From Corallococcus silvisoli (GTDB taxonomy: Bacteria > Myxococcota > Myxococcia > Myxococcales > Myxococcaceae), in assembly GCF_009909145.1 (NCBI RefSeq), contig NZ_JAAAPJ010000001.1, positions 496,001 through 560,000 on the forward strand: DNA of 64,000 nucleotides, given 5' to 3'. Position numbers and translations under genes: made by a program. The notes under the pieces were generated by a model that saw only the letters and a program-made list of their open reading frames with translations, searched no databases and was not told the origin of the DNA. Below, piece after piece: positions 17,199-27,412 of this stretch. Within the stretch, counting starts at the first letter, position 1, and every line of letters begins with the position of its first letter.

Positions 17199-17696
17199 AT
17201 GTCTGGTGTTGTAACACGGAGTGCCCGGGGACTGGCGGGCGCGATGCTGATGTTGTTGCTGACGGGTTGCGGCGGCTCACGCGAAGACTTCATCGGCGCG
17301 CGCGTGCTGGATGTCTGCAAGGCCTCCTGGCCCGTATGCAGTCAGTTCGCCGGCTGCATCCTCGGACCGGAGAGTTATTCGGAAGGCCGCTTCCCCGGCC
17401 GCGGCAAGGTGCTGGTCCGGGTGCCGGAGGCGTCCACCATCAAGGTGAGCTTCTATCTGGAGGAGGTGACGGCGGCGGGTGAGGAGACGGCCATCACCGT
17501 GCACGAGGAGGGCTGCCGGGCGCGTCATCGTCAGGCCTCCACGGGCCGCGTGGCGCTGGACCAGATGGAGAAGTTCGGCGTCTTCAGCCGGCAGGTGGAT
17601 GTCACCGGCGTGGGCGACCACTTGGTGGAGTTCGACTCCGACATGCAGGCGCGCTACGTGGTGAAGGTGGACGTGACGCCGCTGCGCATCCAGTAG
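17199..17696 (+). CDS. Small lipoprotein of unknown function
   Basis: The 165-residue product has a signal peptide with lipobox (MLMLLLTGCGGS). The mature part has cysteines clustered early (VLDVCKASWPVCSQFAGC), which may form disulfides, then a beta-rich body (KVLVRVPEASTIKVSFYLE, RYVVKVDVTPLRIQ). I recognise no family. The ATG at 17199 is favoured because it puts the lipobox at residue about 23. Its leader and promoter must overlap the first codons of the divergent 16733-17167 lipoprotein. Confidence 0.7.
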   Translation: MSGVVTRSARGLAGAMLMLLLTGCGGSREDFIGARVLDVCKASWPVCSQFAGCILGPESYSEGRFPGRGKVLVRVPEASTIKVSFYLEEVTAAGEETAITVHEEGCRARHRQASTGRVALDQMEKFGVFSRQVDVTGVGDHLVEFDSDMQARYVVKVDVTPLRIQ

Positions 17697-17711
17697 CGCG
17701 CGGCGCCCCGT

Positions 17712-19364
17712 TCAACCCTTGAGCGTGCGGACCAGGTGGTCCGCCACGCGGAAGCTGTTGGCCGCGATGGTCAGCGTGGAGGGCACGCTTCCGCCGGTGG
17801 GCATGAAGCTGCCGTCCACGACATAGAGGTTGGGCACCTCGTGCGCGCGGCAGTGCTTGTCCAGCACGGAGGCCGCCGCGTCGTCGCCGAAGCGGCAGGT
17901 GCCGTGCTGGAGGATGGTCGTCTCCCCCTGCGTGCCCACGCGCTCCACGCTGTCCGGATCCAGGCGCATCAGCACCTCCTCGCCGCGCTCGACGAGGAAG
18001 CGCGTGGCGGCGTAGTCCGCCGGGTGCCGGTCCAAGGTGATGGCGGCCACGGGGATGCCGTACTTGTCCTTCACCCCGGGCTCCACCGTGACGGAGGTGC
18101 CGGGCGTGGGGAGGAACTCCGCGTAGACCTCGAACTCGAGGATGCGCGAGTCGCGGTACGCGCGCATCCGGTCCTTCAGCTCCTTGCCGAACACGCCCGA
18201 CTTGCCCGCGCCCGCCAGGCCCACCGCCGCGTAGATGGGGTTGGGGTGCGCCCACATGAAGCCCAGCGTGCCGCCCTTGCGGAAGCCGTGGCGCGCGTCC
18301 GGCATCACGTAGAAGTCCTGGACGCTGCGGTTGACGAAGGGCGACGGGTCCGTGAGCCACGGCCGCGCCTGCTGCTGCTTCGACACGCGGAAGAGGGCGC
18401 GCGAGCCGCCAAAGGAGCTGAAGAGCAGGTTCTTGCCCACCAGCCCGCTGCCGTTGGCCAGCCCGTTGGGGAAGCGGCTGGAGGTGGAGTTGAGCAGGAG
18501 GCGCGCGCTCTCCACCGCGGTGGCGGAGGCGATGATGACCTTCGCGGGCTGCTCCTGCGCGACGCCGTCCTTGTCCAGGTACACCACGCTCTTCGCGCGG
18601 CCCTTCCGGTCCACCTCGATGGAGCGCGCCATGCTGCCCGCGCGCACCTCCACGTTGCCGGTGGCGAGGGCCGCGGGAATGAGGCTCGCGAGGGTGCTGC
18701 TCTTGGCGCCCATCTCGCAGCCGTAGCTGCCGCACAGCGCGCAGTAGGCGCACGCCGACCGGCCCTTGTAGGGCTTGCTGATGATGCCGCGCGCGGTGGG
18801 CACCGCGTGCCAGCCCAGCGCGCCGCACGCCTTGTCGATTTCAGAGGCGACCGGGTGCACGTCCAGCGGCGGCAGCGGGTAGGGGCCGCTCCGGGGCTCC
18901 GCGAAGGGGTGGGGGACGGCCTGGCCGGACACGCCCAGCTCCGCCTCCGCCTTGTCATAGAAGGGCGCCAGCTCCTCGTAGGAGATGGGCCAGTCCGCCA
19001 CGGTGGTGCCGGGGACGGCGCCCAGCGTGGAGCGCAGGCGGAAGTCCACCGGCTTGAGCCGGTAGAAGAAGCCGCTCATGTGCACGGTGCCGCCGCCCAC
19101 GCAGTTGGCGGTCCACGCGGCGTTGCTCCGCTCGTAGCGGGCCTGGGCGCCGTGGCGCACCAGGTGCGGCTCCTCCCACGGCAGCGGCATGAAGAAGTTG
19201 CGGCGGCTGTTGAGGATCTCGTCGTGGACGAAGTCCTTCGGCTGGTAGTGGCGGCCCTTCTCCAGCACCACGACCTTGAAGCCCGCGCGGCCCAGCTCCA
19301 GCGCCAGCGGTGCCCCGCCCGCGCCACTGCCCACGATGCAGACGTCCACGGAAGGGAGGCTCAC
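17712..19364 (-). CDS. GMC-family FAD oxidoreductase (large subunit)
   Basis: The GTG start at 19364 overlaps the stop of the upstream small-subunit gene (GTGA) and has GGAGGT 8 bases upstream, giving 550 residues. The N-terminus is a Rossmann FAD site (VDVCIVGSGAGGAPLALEL). The GMC family end is present (HGTCRFG, then LYVVDGSFMPTGGSVPSTLT), including the first active-site His. A Cys-rich insert (CAYCALCGSYGC, about residue 200) recalls the iron-sulfur hinge of FAD sugar dehydrogenases. The second His/Asn of the catalytic pair is not obvious: the usual NPT reads VPST. The substrate is probably an alcohol or sugar oxidised in the periplasm; it cannot be named from sequence. Confidence 0.85.
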   Translation of the reverse strand: MSLPSVDVCIVGSGAGGAPLALELGRAGFKVVVLEKGRHYQPKDFVHDEILNSRRNFFMPLPWEEPHLVRHGAQARYERSNAAWTANCVGGGTVHMSGFFYRLKPVDFRLRSTLGAVPGTTVADWPISYEELAPFYDKAEAELGVSGQAVPHPFAEPRSGPYPLPPLDVHPVASEIDKACGALGWHAVPTARGIISKPYKGRSACAYCALCGSYGCEMGAKSSTLASLIPAALATGNVEVRAGSMARSIEVDRKGRAKSVVYLDKDGVAQEQPAKVIIASATAVESARLLLNSTSSRFPNGLANGSGLVGKNLLFSSFGGSRALFRVSKQQQARPWLTDPSPFVNRSVQDFYVMPDARHGFRKGGTLGFMWAHPNPIYAAVGLAGAGKSGVFGKELKDRMRAYRDSRILEFEVYAEFLPTPGTSVTVEPGVKDKYGIPVAAITLDRHPADYAATRFLVERGEEVLMRLDPDSVERVGTQGETTILQHGTCRFGDDAAASVLDKHCRAHEVPNLYVVDGSFMPTGGSVPSTLTIAANSFRVADHLVRTLKG

Positions 19365-20008
19365 GGGTGGTGACCTCCGCACTCGCGCAGGCACTTCGGG
19401 CCGTCGTAGCCCTCCGGGGGCGCCATGGCGACCGTCCCCACGGTGTCGAAGCCCATGAGCCGCCAGCCCACGCGGCCCTTGTTGCCGCCGTAGGACGGGT
19501 CGCCCAGGAAGCCCTCCAGGCTGAGCGTCATCAGCAGCTCGAAGAAGTGGGCCTCGCCGCTGCCGGCGGGGCTGTCCTTGAAGAGGCCGAGCAGCTCGTC
19601 CTGCTGCGCGGGCGTGGCCTGGGCGAAGCTCTTCTGGAACATGCGCTGCGCGCGGCGCTCCAGCGCGGCCAGCCCCTGGAGGAAGTCGCGGTGCATGGCC
19701 TCCAGCCCCTGCGTCTCCAGGATGCGGTCGATATAGAGCGCCACGTCCGCGTCCTGGGCGCCCGGATCCTCATCGCGGGGCAGCAGCCGCTCCGTGGCCG
19801 CGGCGACGACGGCGTACTCGAAGGCGGAGAAGGTGCGCAGGGCCTGGCCGGCGCTGGTGGTGCCGGTGGGCCCCGCGGGCGCTTCCGCCTCCTTCGTACG
19901 TTTACAGGAGGCGGCACCCAGCAGCACCACGCCGCCGCCGAAGAAGGTGAGCCGTTGGATGAAGGTGCGCCGGGACAGCTTCCGGGGGAGCGAACGCGCG
20001 CGGGCCAT
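19361..20008 (-). CDS. Gluconate 2-dehydrogenase subunit 3-like small subunit (Tat, lipoprotein)
   Basis: The 215-residue product has a twin-arginine signal (SRRTFIQRLTFFGGG) followed by a lipobox-like Cys (LLGAASC). The body fits the gluconate-2-dehydrogenase subunit 3 family (ALRTFSAFEYAVVAAATERLLP, YIDRILE, FFELLMTLSLEGFLGDP), the small chaperone-like subunit that carries GMC flavoproteins through the Tat pathway. Its stop overlaps the GMC start. The usual third subunit, a multi-heme cytochrome, is not adjacent. ATG 20008 is preferred because longer forms bury the Tat motif. Confidence 0.85.
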   Translation of the reverse strand: MARARSLPRKLSRRTFIQRLTFFGGGVVLLGAASCKRTKEAEAPAGPTGTTSAGQALRTFSAFEYAVVAAATERLLPRDEDPGAQDADVALYIDRILETQGLEAMHRDFLQGLAALERRAQRMFQKSFAQATPAQQDELLGLFKDSPAGSGEAHFFELLMTLSLEGFLGDPSYGGNKGRVGWRLMGFDTVGTVAMAPPEGYDGPKCLRECGGHHP

Positions 20009-20195
20009 GAGGGCGGAGCCTAACCCAGATGCGCGTGCTTCACGGCACGCAGGTTGATGCGAGGATGCCGGGGTCGGTTGGCCGCCCACCGCGTGCGTGA
20101 CATGGGGCCGCACGGCGAGGCGTGACCGACAACGCGCGTGGCTGGCATAGGATGGCGCGCTCTAGCAGGCCGATTGAATCCAGGAGAGGAACCGC

Positions 20196-21512
20196 ATGAA
20201 ACGACACGCGTGGCTACTGGGAGCGGTGCTCGCACTGGGATGTGGCGGCGGCAAGCCGGCCAACCCCGACGCAGGCACGAAGCCCGACGACGGCGGAACG
20301 ACGCAGACGCCGTTCGTGCGGCTGACGGTGGACACGGAGCCCAGCGAGCTGCACGCCATCTCCTCCATCGCGATGGCGGTGGGCCCGGAGGACCGCATCG
20401 GCATCGCGTACTTCGTGAAGGTGAACGACAAGGACTCCGAGCTGCGCTACCGCGAGGTGCGCGACGGCCAGGTGCAGGCCACGTCGGAGAAGATCGCCAC
20501 CGTGCAGCGCGTGTATGGCGTGTCGCTGGCGTTCGGCCCGACGGGGCAGCCCACGGTGAGCTACCTGGGCGGCGGCAGCGACCAGTCCGTCTTCTGGCTC
20601 CAGAGCGACCTGGCGGTGTCCTACCGCAACGCGAACGGCACCTGGACCGAGCGCATCGCGGTGACGAAGGGCGACGAGGCGGTCGCGGGCAATCCGGTGA
20701 GCGACACGGGCTTCCTCGTGGGGCTCAATCCCTCCATCGTCTTCAGCGGCAACGAGGCGCTGGTCGTCTACCGTGACGGGCACAACGGGCAGTTCCCGCA
20801 GCAGGACTGGGCGGGCAGCGACGTGGAGCTGGCGAGCGGCGGCCCCACGGCGTGGCAGCACAGGGTGGTGGCGTCCGGCGGCGACCAGAAGGGCGCGTAC
20901 GGCGGGCACCTTCAGATGCTGATGGCGGGCGGGCAGCCGGCGCTGGTGTTCGACCAGGCCTTCGGCTCCGCGGATGCGCCCGGGCAGAACGTGTACTTCC
21001 AGCGCCGCAACACGGACGGCGTCTCGTGGACGCCTCCGGTGCAGGTGCAGGCGGTGGGCAACACGATGCTGGGCGCGTCGCTCGCGTATGACTCGACGAA
21101 GGGCTTCGGCATCGCCGCGGTGGATCGCTCCAACAGCCGGCTCACGCTCATCACCTGCGACGGCACGACGGGGACGAAGTGCGCGGCGGCGAGGGACTGG
21201 TCGACGCCGGATCCGGTGTACCAGGCGGGCTCCGGCGGCTGGTACCCGTCGCTGGCGTTCGACCCGACGACGCACGACCCGTCCATCGCGTTCTACATCT
21301 GCTCGCTGGAGTCCGGGCGCAACGAGGGCAGCTGCTCGCCGTCGGACGACGCGCTGGTCATCGCCACGCGCGTGGAGGGGCAGTGGCGCGAGGTGACGGT
21401 GGACACGGATGGCGCGTGGTCGCCGAAGCTGGCGTTCCTGTCCTCCGGGCAGCGCGTGGTGCTCTACCGCGCGGCGACGACCCAGGCCCTGACGCTGGCG
21501 GTGGAGCGGTGA
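20196..21512 (+). CDS. Propeller-type lipoprotein
   Basis: The 438-residue lipoprotein (LLGAVLALGCGGG) has AGGAGAGG upstream of its ATG. After a low-complexity Asp/Pro/Gly linker it has repeated blades (GVSLAFGPTGQPTVSYLGG, ASLAYDSTKGFGIAAVD, YPSLAFDPTTHDPSIAFY) like exo-sialidase or BNR-type beta-propellers. No catalytic Asp/Tyr/Arg set of sialidases is evident, so a binding role is more likely. The next gene starts within its last codons (GTGA at 21509-21512). Confidence 0.75.
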   Translation: MKRHAWLLGAVLALGCGGGKPANPDAGTKPDDGGTTQTPFVRLTVDTEPSELHAISSIAMAVGPEDRIGIAYFVKVNDKDSELRYREVRDGQVQATSEKIATVQRVYGVSLAFGPTGQPTVSYLGGGSDQSVFWLQSDLAVSYRNANGTWTERIAVTKGDEAVAGNPVSDTGFLVGLNPSIVFSGNEALVVYRDGHNGQFPQQDWAGSDVELASGGPTAWQHRVVASGGDQKGAYGGHLQMLMAGGQPALVFDQAFGSADAPGQNVYFQRRNTDGVSWTPPVQVQAVGNTMLGASLAYDSTKGFGIAAVDRSNSRLTLITCDGTTGTKCAAARDWSTPDPVYQAGSGGWYPSLAFDPTTHDPSIAFYICSLESGRNEGSCSPSDDALVIATRVEGQWREVTVDTDGAWSPKLAFLSSGQRVVLYRAATTQALTLAVER

Positions 21513-22060
21513 GCCTCGTGGGGCGCGCCGCGGCGGCGCTGGGGCTCGCGGGGCTGCTGTGTGGCGCGGGCATCGTCGCGTGCCGGGGAGACAATGAGCT
21601 GTCCGGGAGCGTGTCGGAGCTGTTCCCGGTCACGGACGTGGCCAAGGTGGAGATCCGCCGCAACGCGGAGGCGCTCCAGGTCAGCTACTTCCGCAACAAC
21701 GGCCTGGACGTGGACCTGGTCGCGCGGCTCACGGTGGACACCGAGGGCGTGGACCTGAAGCCGGGCACCAAGGTGCAGCTGGGCGGCACCACGCCGTCTG
21801 GCCGCGACCGCGCGTCGGTGGTGCACGTGGCCGCGGGCGAGCCCGCGCGCGTCTTCACCCAGGTGGAGCGCGGCGACCTGGTGCTGGAGGCGGGCGGCAA
21901 CCCGGGCGAGGCCACGCGCGGGGACTTCTCCCTGTCGTTCAAGAAGGGCGCCGGCTACGGCGCGGGGCGCAGCATGGAGGGGACGTTCTCCTCCGTGGCG
22001 CTCGATGCGGGCTTCGGCCCGGACCTGGGCGACGTGGTGGGCGAAACGCCCGCGCCTTGA
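21509..22060 (+). CDS. Small beta-rich lipoprotein, coupled to the propeller lipoprotein
   Basis: The GTG start at 21509 overlaps the upstream TGA and follows GGAG. The 183-residue product has a lipobox (LLCGAGIVAC) and then a beta-rich body of regular strands (VEIRRNAEALQVSYFRNN, DLVARLTVDTEG, GDFSLSFKKGAGY). No family is recognised. Translational coupling makes a complex with the upstream propeller protein the simplest guess. Confidence 0.75.
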   Translation: MSLVGRAAAALGLAGLLCGAGIVACRGDNELSGSVSELFPVTDVAKVEIRRNAEALQVSYFRNNGLDVDLVARLTVDTEGVDLKPGTKVQLGGTTPSGRDRASVVHVAAGEPARVFTQVERGDLVLEAGGNPGEATRGDFSLSFKKGAGYGAGRSMEGTFSSVALDAGFGPDLGDVVGETPAP

Positions 22061-22071
22061 GGCCGCACCGA

Positions 22072-22100
22072 GGGCTTCCGGTGGGCGGCACCGGAAGCCC
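22072..22100. terminator. Perfect 12-bp bidirectional hairpin
   Basis: GGGCTTCCGGTG pairs perfectly with CACCGGAAGCCC around a GGCGG loop. It lies 11 bases after the plus-strand stop and 14 bases from the minus-strand stop, the expected place for a shared terminator of convergent genes. Confidence 0.7.
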
Positions 22101-22114
22101 CTGGCGCGGCGGTG

Positions 22115-22762
22115 CTACGGCGCGCAGGTGTTGAGCGAGGCCATGCCCTGGTCGAGCTGGCCCTGGTGCGTGGCGAACTGCGCCAGCGCCGGCGCGCCGC
22201 CGTCCAGGAAGAGCTGCCGCGCGGTGTCCACCGCGTCCCGGGCATGCACCGTCACCGTGCTGCCGGTGGCATCCGTCACCTTCACGGCGCCGTCGTGCTG
22301 TCCCTGCGCGCGGATGAGCAGGGCGCCCGCTTCGTCGCGCGCGACCAGCCCGTCCTCCAGCGGCTCGAAGTAGCGCACCACCGGGGCCTGGCCCTCGCGC
22401 TGCAACTCCAGACGCATGACGCCGGACTCCACGTCGCGGGTCATCTTCAGCGTGTCCGTGGGGCTCAGCTTCACGATGCGCGTGTTCGGGTCCTCCCCCT
22501 GCACGCTGCCCACCGGGTTGTTGCCGCTCCAGAACTCGATGCTGTTGATGACCAGCGCGTCCACCAGCGTGCCGATCTCATAGACAGGCACGATGACGAA
22601 GACCAGGAACACCAACCACTGCACGAACTTGTTCCCGGAGACGCCCTTGTTGAACTGCCAGATCTTCTGCGTGAGCGTGAACGAGCCGAAGCAACCCGTT
22701 GCATGCATCATCAAGACACCGGCGCACAAAGCGCCAAGCCAACGAGACGGACGCATCTTCAT
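22115..22762 (-). CDS. DUF3332 family lipoprotein-like protein
   Basis: The 215-residue protein matches DUF3332: a signal/lipobox (ATGCFGSFTLTQKIWQFN), NKFVQWLVFLVFVIVPVYEI as a membrane stretch at about residues 44-63, then NSIEFWSGNNPVG, a signature of the family. A beta-rich C-terminal domain follows. GGAGG lies about 6 bases upstream of the ATG. Function is unknown for the family; the membrane segment after the lipobox suggests an inner-membrane location. Confidence 0.85.
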   Translation of the reverse strand: MKMRPSRWLGALCAGVLMMHATGCFGSFTLTQKIWQFNKGVSGNKFVQWLVFLVFVIVPVYEIGTLVDALVINSIEFWSGNNPVGSVQGEDPNTRIVKLSPTDTLKMTRDVESGVMRLELQREGQAPVVRYFEPLEDGLVARDEAGALLIRAQGQHDGAVKVTDATGSTVTVHARDAVDTARQLFLDGGAPALAQFATHQGQLDQGMASLNTCAP

Positions 22763-22819
22763 TTCACCCCTCCATGAAACCGGTGGACCGCGAAAGCGGA
22801 TGCCACCATCGCACGGGGG

Positions 22820-24184
<1,365 letters not shown>

Positions 24185-24247
24185 GAGCGGGCCGACATCC
24201 TAGACGGCTTCCGGTCCGCGTGGGCCTTCTGTCAACGCGCGGGGCTC

Positions 24248-24266
24248 GCCCGGTCCCCGACCGGGC
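24248..24266. terminator. GC hairpin after the beta-helix/SBBP gene
   Basis: GCCCGGTC-CCC-GACCGGGC is a perfect 8-bp stem 8 bases downstream of the 24275 stop on the minus strand. No T tract follows. Confidence 0.55.
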
Positions 24267-24274
24267 TGGGTGCG

Positions 24275-27094
24275 TCATGGCTGTGGGGCGGGGTACTTCA
24301 CCAGCCAAGCATCCAGCCCTCCCTGGAGGGGGGCGAAGAGGCTGCTCCCGGTCTCTCCGGCGAGGAAGACGCCGCCCCGCGCGTCCACCGCCACCGCCCG
24401 GGTGAGGCTGGTCAGGTCGCTGTTTCCAGGGTGGTCCGCCAGCCAGCTCAGGGCGCCGTCGGGGGACACCTTCCACAGGCCCCGGTTGTGGCTGTCGCGC
24501 CCCGCCATCAGCACGCTCCCCTGGGCGTCGCACGCCATCCCCGCGAAGGCGACGGCGCTCTCCGCGAACGTGGTGCGCGTCCACACCTCGTGGCCCGTGG
24601 AGTCCAGCTTGAGCAGCCAGGGCGTGAAGCGGTTCGTGGCGGGCACGAAGGCGCCCAGGGCGTAGACGTGGCCCGCCGCGTCCGTGGCGAGGGCCGTGCC
24701 CTGCGCGCGGTTCAGCGTGTACTGGCGTTGCCAGAGGAGCGTCCCGTCGGCGGTGAGCTTCGTCACGAAGAGGTATTGGTTGGTGACCTCGCCCAGCACG
24801 TAGACGCTGTCCTGGGCGTACGCCACGGCCTTGAGGACCTCGTTCTTGTGGATGCCCCACACGCGCGTCCAGACGGTGTTCCCGTCCGCGTCCGCCTTCA
24901 CCAGCAGCGCGTCGCCTCCCGGTGACGGGTGGTGGGGCTGGCCGGGGAAGCTGCCCGTCGTGGTGCCGGCGGCGTACACGGACGCGCCGTCGGTGGCGAG
25001 GCCGTAGAAGACGTCCATCCCTTCCGAGCCGAACTGGCGCACCCACAGCCGCTCTCCGTCCGGAGTGAATTTCGCGATGAAGCCGTCGCTCTCGCCGGCG
25101 AGCGGCTCCGAGAGGTCGCTCGTGGTGGCGCCCGCCATGAACACCTGTCCGCGCGCGTCCACGGCGAGCGCCCAGGCCTGTTCGTCCCCCGGCCCCCCCA
25201 GCGCGCGGGACCAGCCAGGGTGTCCGTCCGCGGAGACGCGGCCGAGGGTGGCGTCCCAGCCTCCCTGTGGGACGTCGCTGAAGGCGCCCCGCGTGGCCCC
25301 CGCGTAGAACAGCTCGCCCTCGCTGCCCACCGCGATGGCCGCGAACAGGTCATCCTCGGGCGTGCCCTGCTGGAGCCCCCACGCCGCGGACGGGGGCAGG
25401 ATGGTGGGACTCTGGGGACCGGTGGAGCAGCTCTCCCTGGCGCCTACGTCCGGCCCGTCCCCGCAGTAGGCGGCGCCGTCCCCGTCGTCGAGCGCCATGT
25501 CGCGCGCGGGCGAGCCGGGCTCGGTGTCCCGCGCGGGCGAGGAGAACAGCGGCTCCCCGACGCGGCTGGTGCCTCCGGAGTCCAGGGGCGGGTCGAAGCC
25601 AGGACAGGCACTCCAGCCCTCCAGGTAGACGGGGTTGAAGTTGCAGCGCAGCTGCTTGCCGGTGTCGCTGGCGAAGAGGTTGTAGCCGCTCTCCAGGCCG
25701 ACGACGCCCGCGCGGTGCGCGCCCAGGTAGTAGCCCCGGTCTCCCTTGAAGATGTTGTTCCAGATGTCGACGTCGATGACGGCGGGCCTGGCGACGTCCT
25801 CGCCCACCGACACGGCCGCGCCTTCGAAGCCATCGAAGGTGTTGTGGTACAGGTCCACGCCCTTCACCTGGGTCATCCACACGCCGTCGGAAGCGCACCG
25901 CGCGCTCCGGGGCGGCGGGTCGTGGAAGACGTTGCGGCGGATCACGACGTTGGCCAGCTGCTCGCCCTCGACCGAGCGCCCCAGGCCCACGGCCCGGCAC
26001 GCGTCGGACAGGTCCAGCCCTTCCACGAGCACCCCCTGCGCGTCGAAGTGGATGAGGATGGCCTCGCCCTGGCTGGAGTTGCCCCGGACGTTGCGCGTGG
26101 GGCGGAAGTGCTGCATCCGCCCGCCGCTCAAGGTGACGCGGTCGCAATCCTTGATGTCGACGGCGTTCTCCGTGTTGCCGTCGAAGCTGGGGCTGTTGGT
26201 GAAGGTATTGCCTTGCATCAACACGTCATGGGGGCGCCGCGTCCCCACTCCCGGCTCCGCGTAGGCGGGGCCCACGCACTGCACGCCGTCCCCGGAGTTG
26301 TTCCAGAAGAAGTTGGACGTGAGCAGCACGTGATGGGTGTCCGGATAGATGCTGACGCCGTGGCCGTCCTGCCGCGTGGCGCAGCGTCCGCCGGTGACGC
26401 ACACCAGGCCCACGGCCGGGGTGGGCTCGTAGGCGGCGCAGTCCGCCGTCGTCTGGCAGACCGCGTCCTCGCGCAGGTCGCTCCAGTTGGAGGTGCCGGA
26501 CAGGCTCGTGTGGTCCACCTGGATGTGGTGGGCCCCCTTCCCGATGAAGAGCGCCGCGCCGCCGCCCGCGCCGACCAGCGAGCCGCGGCGCAGCAGCACG
26601 TGGTGCGCGCCGTCGCCGGTGAACCGGACCTGGGGACTGCGCACGCCCGCGCCGTCCAGGTTGAACCCGTCGATGATCCAATAGCTCTTCGTCACCTCCA
26701 GCAGCGGCCGTTTCCCCCGGTTGCGCAGGACGGGGCGGGTGCCCGGCAGGGCCCGCAGGACGATGGGCGCCTCCTCGGTGCCATCCACCGCCTGGTCCCA
26801 GAGGAGGTTCTCCTCGTAGACGCCCCCGGCCACGTAGGCGAGCTGACCCGGACGCAGCTGGCGGAGGGCCTCCTGGATGTGCCGCCACGGGCGGGCCTGA
26901 CTGCCATCCCCAGGCTCCGTGCTGGCCGCATCCACGTAGCGCACGGCGTCCTCCGGGGGCGGCTGGGGGAGGGTGTGGAAGACGGAGAAGGGCTCCGAGC
27001 CAGCGGGGATGTCCCGCTCCAACCCGGCCCGGGCCTGGAGCGGTTGGAGGAGCACGGCGGCGAACAAAGAGAGACAGAGGGGGGCACACTTCAC
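24275..27094 (-). CDS. Secreted right-handed beta-helix plus SBBP-propeller protein
   Basis: The GTG start at 27094 has CTGGAG about 8 bases upstream and gives a 939-residue secreted protein with a signal peptide (KCAPLCLSLFAAVLLQPLQA). Residues about 65-600 look like a parallel beta-helix (GSQARPWRHIQEALRQLRPG, then ladders such as HVLLTSNFFWNNSGDGVQC and VVIRRNVFHDPP). The C-terminal third has SBBP-type propeller repeats (GDEQAWALAVDARGQVFMAG, GMDVFYGLATDGASVYAAG). Beta-helix proteins often bind or cut polysaccharides; active-site residues could not be assigned. The longer upstream frame is not secreted. Confidence 0.75.
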   Translation of the reverse strand: MKCAPLCLSLFAAVLLQPLQARAGLERDIPAGSEPFSVFHTLPQPPPEDAVRYVDAASTEPGDGSQARPWRHIQEALRQLRPGQLAYVAGGVYEENLLWDQAVDGTEEAPIVLRALPGTRPVLRNRGKRPLLEVTKSYWIIDGFNLDGAGVRSPQVRFTGDGAHHVLLRRGSLVGAGGGAALFIGKGAHHIQVDHTSLSGTSNWSDLREDAVCQTTADCAAYEPTPAVGLVCVTGGRCATRQDGHGVSIYPDTHHVLLTSNFFWNNSGDGVQCVGPAYAEPGVGTRRPHDVLMQGNTFTNSPSFDGNTENAVDIKDCDRVTLSGGRMQHFRPTRNVRGNSSQGEAILIHFDAQGVLVEGLDLSDACRAVGLGRSVEGEQLANVVIRRNVFHDPPPRSARCASDGVWMTQVKGVDLYHNTFDGFEGAAVSVGEDVARPAVIDVDIWNNIFKGDRGYYLGAHRAGVVGLESGYNLFASDTGKQLRCNFNPVYLEGWSACPGFDPPLDSGGTSRVGEPLFSSPARDTEPGSPARDMALDDGDGAAYCGDGPDVGARESCSTGPQSPTILPPSAAWGLQQGTPEDDLFAAIAVGSEGELFYAGATRGAFSDVPQGGWDATLGRVSADGHPGWSRALGGPGDEQAWALAVDARGQVFMAGATTSDLSEPLAGESDGFIAKFTPDGERLWVRQFGSEGMDVFYGLATDGASVYAAGTTTGSFPGQPHHPSPGGDALLVKADADGNTVWTRVWGIHKNEVLKAVAYAQDSVYVLGEVTNQYLFVTKLTADGTLLWQRQYTLNRAQGTALATDAAGHVYALGAFVPATNRFTPWLLKLDSTGHEVWTRTTFAESAVAFAGMACDAQGSVLMAGRDSHNRGLWKVSPDGALSWLADHPGNSDLTSLTRAVAVDARGGVFLAGETGSSLFAPLQGGLDAWLVKYPAPQP

Positions 27095-27412
27095 GGATGG
27101 AGCTCCAGGGCAGGCATGCGGTCGGTGGCTGTCGCCGCTCTGCGAAAGCCACGCCGCCCAGCGGCTGTCGTGCTCCGGAAAACGAGGCCCGCCTTGAGTG
27201 CGGTGGCGCGAGGCGCGAGGCCGGCCGTCTTGGAGGCCGGAGGAAAGCCGCCTCCACCGCCAGGCTCCACGGGTGCCCAGGGGAGGCACTTCCGGGGACG
27301 CGCGATGCGTCTCGCGCAAGCGAGGAGCAGTGATGCGCGCGTCAAACACCGCGGCCGCCCTCCCCATGTCCGGGAGGACGGCCGTGAGTGACCTCGCCGT
27401 GGAGGTGGCGCG
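27095..27412. other. Non-coding stretch between two minus-strand genes
   Basis: These 318 bases hold the leader and promoter region of the 24275-27094 gene and, near the right end, the hairpin at 27353-27383. Open frames here are only upstream extensions of the 27094 start. No RNA gene, promoter consensus or small gene is recognised. Confidence 0.6.
27353..27383 (-). terminator. Hairpin terminator of the 27413-29071 gene
   Basis: GGCCG-C-CCTCCC pairs with GGGAGG-A-CGGCC (11 bp, one C-A mismatch, 7-base loop). It starts 30 bases beyond the minus-strand stop. The transcript then reads GCGGTGTTTG, a weak T run. Confidence 0.6.

Noticed and set aside
24230..24235. Perfect TTGACA (minus strand) upstream of the FHA-sigma54 gene
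   Set aside because: No -10-like hexamer lies at 16-18 bases; noted only as a possible half element.
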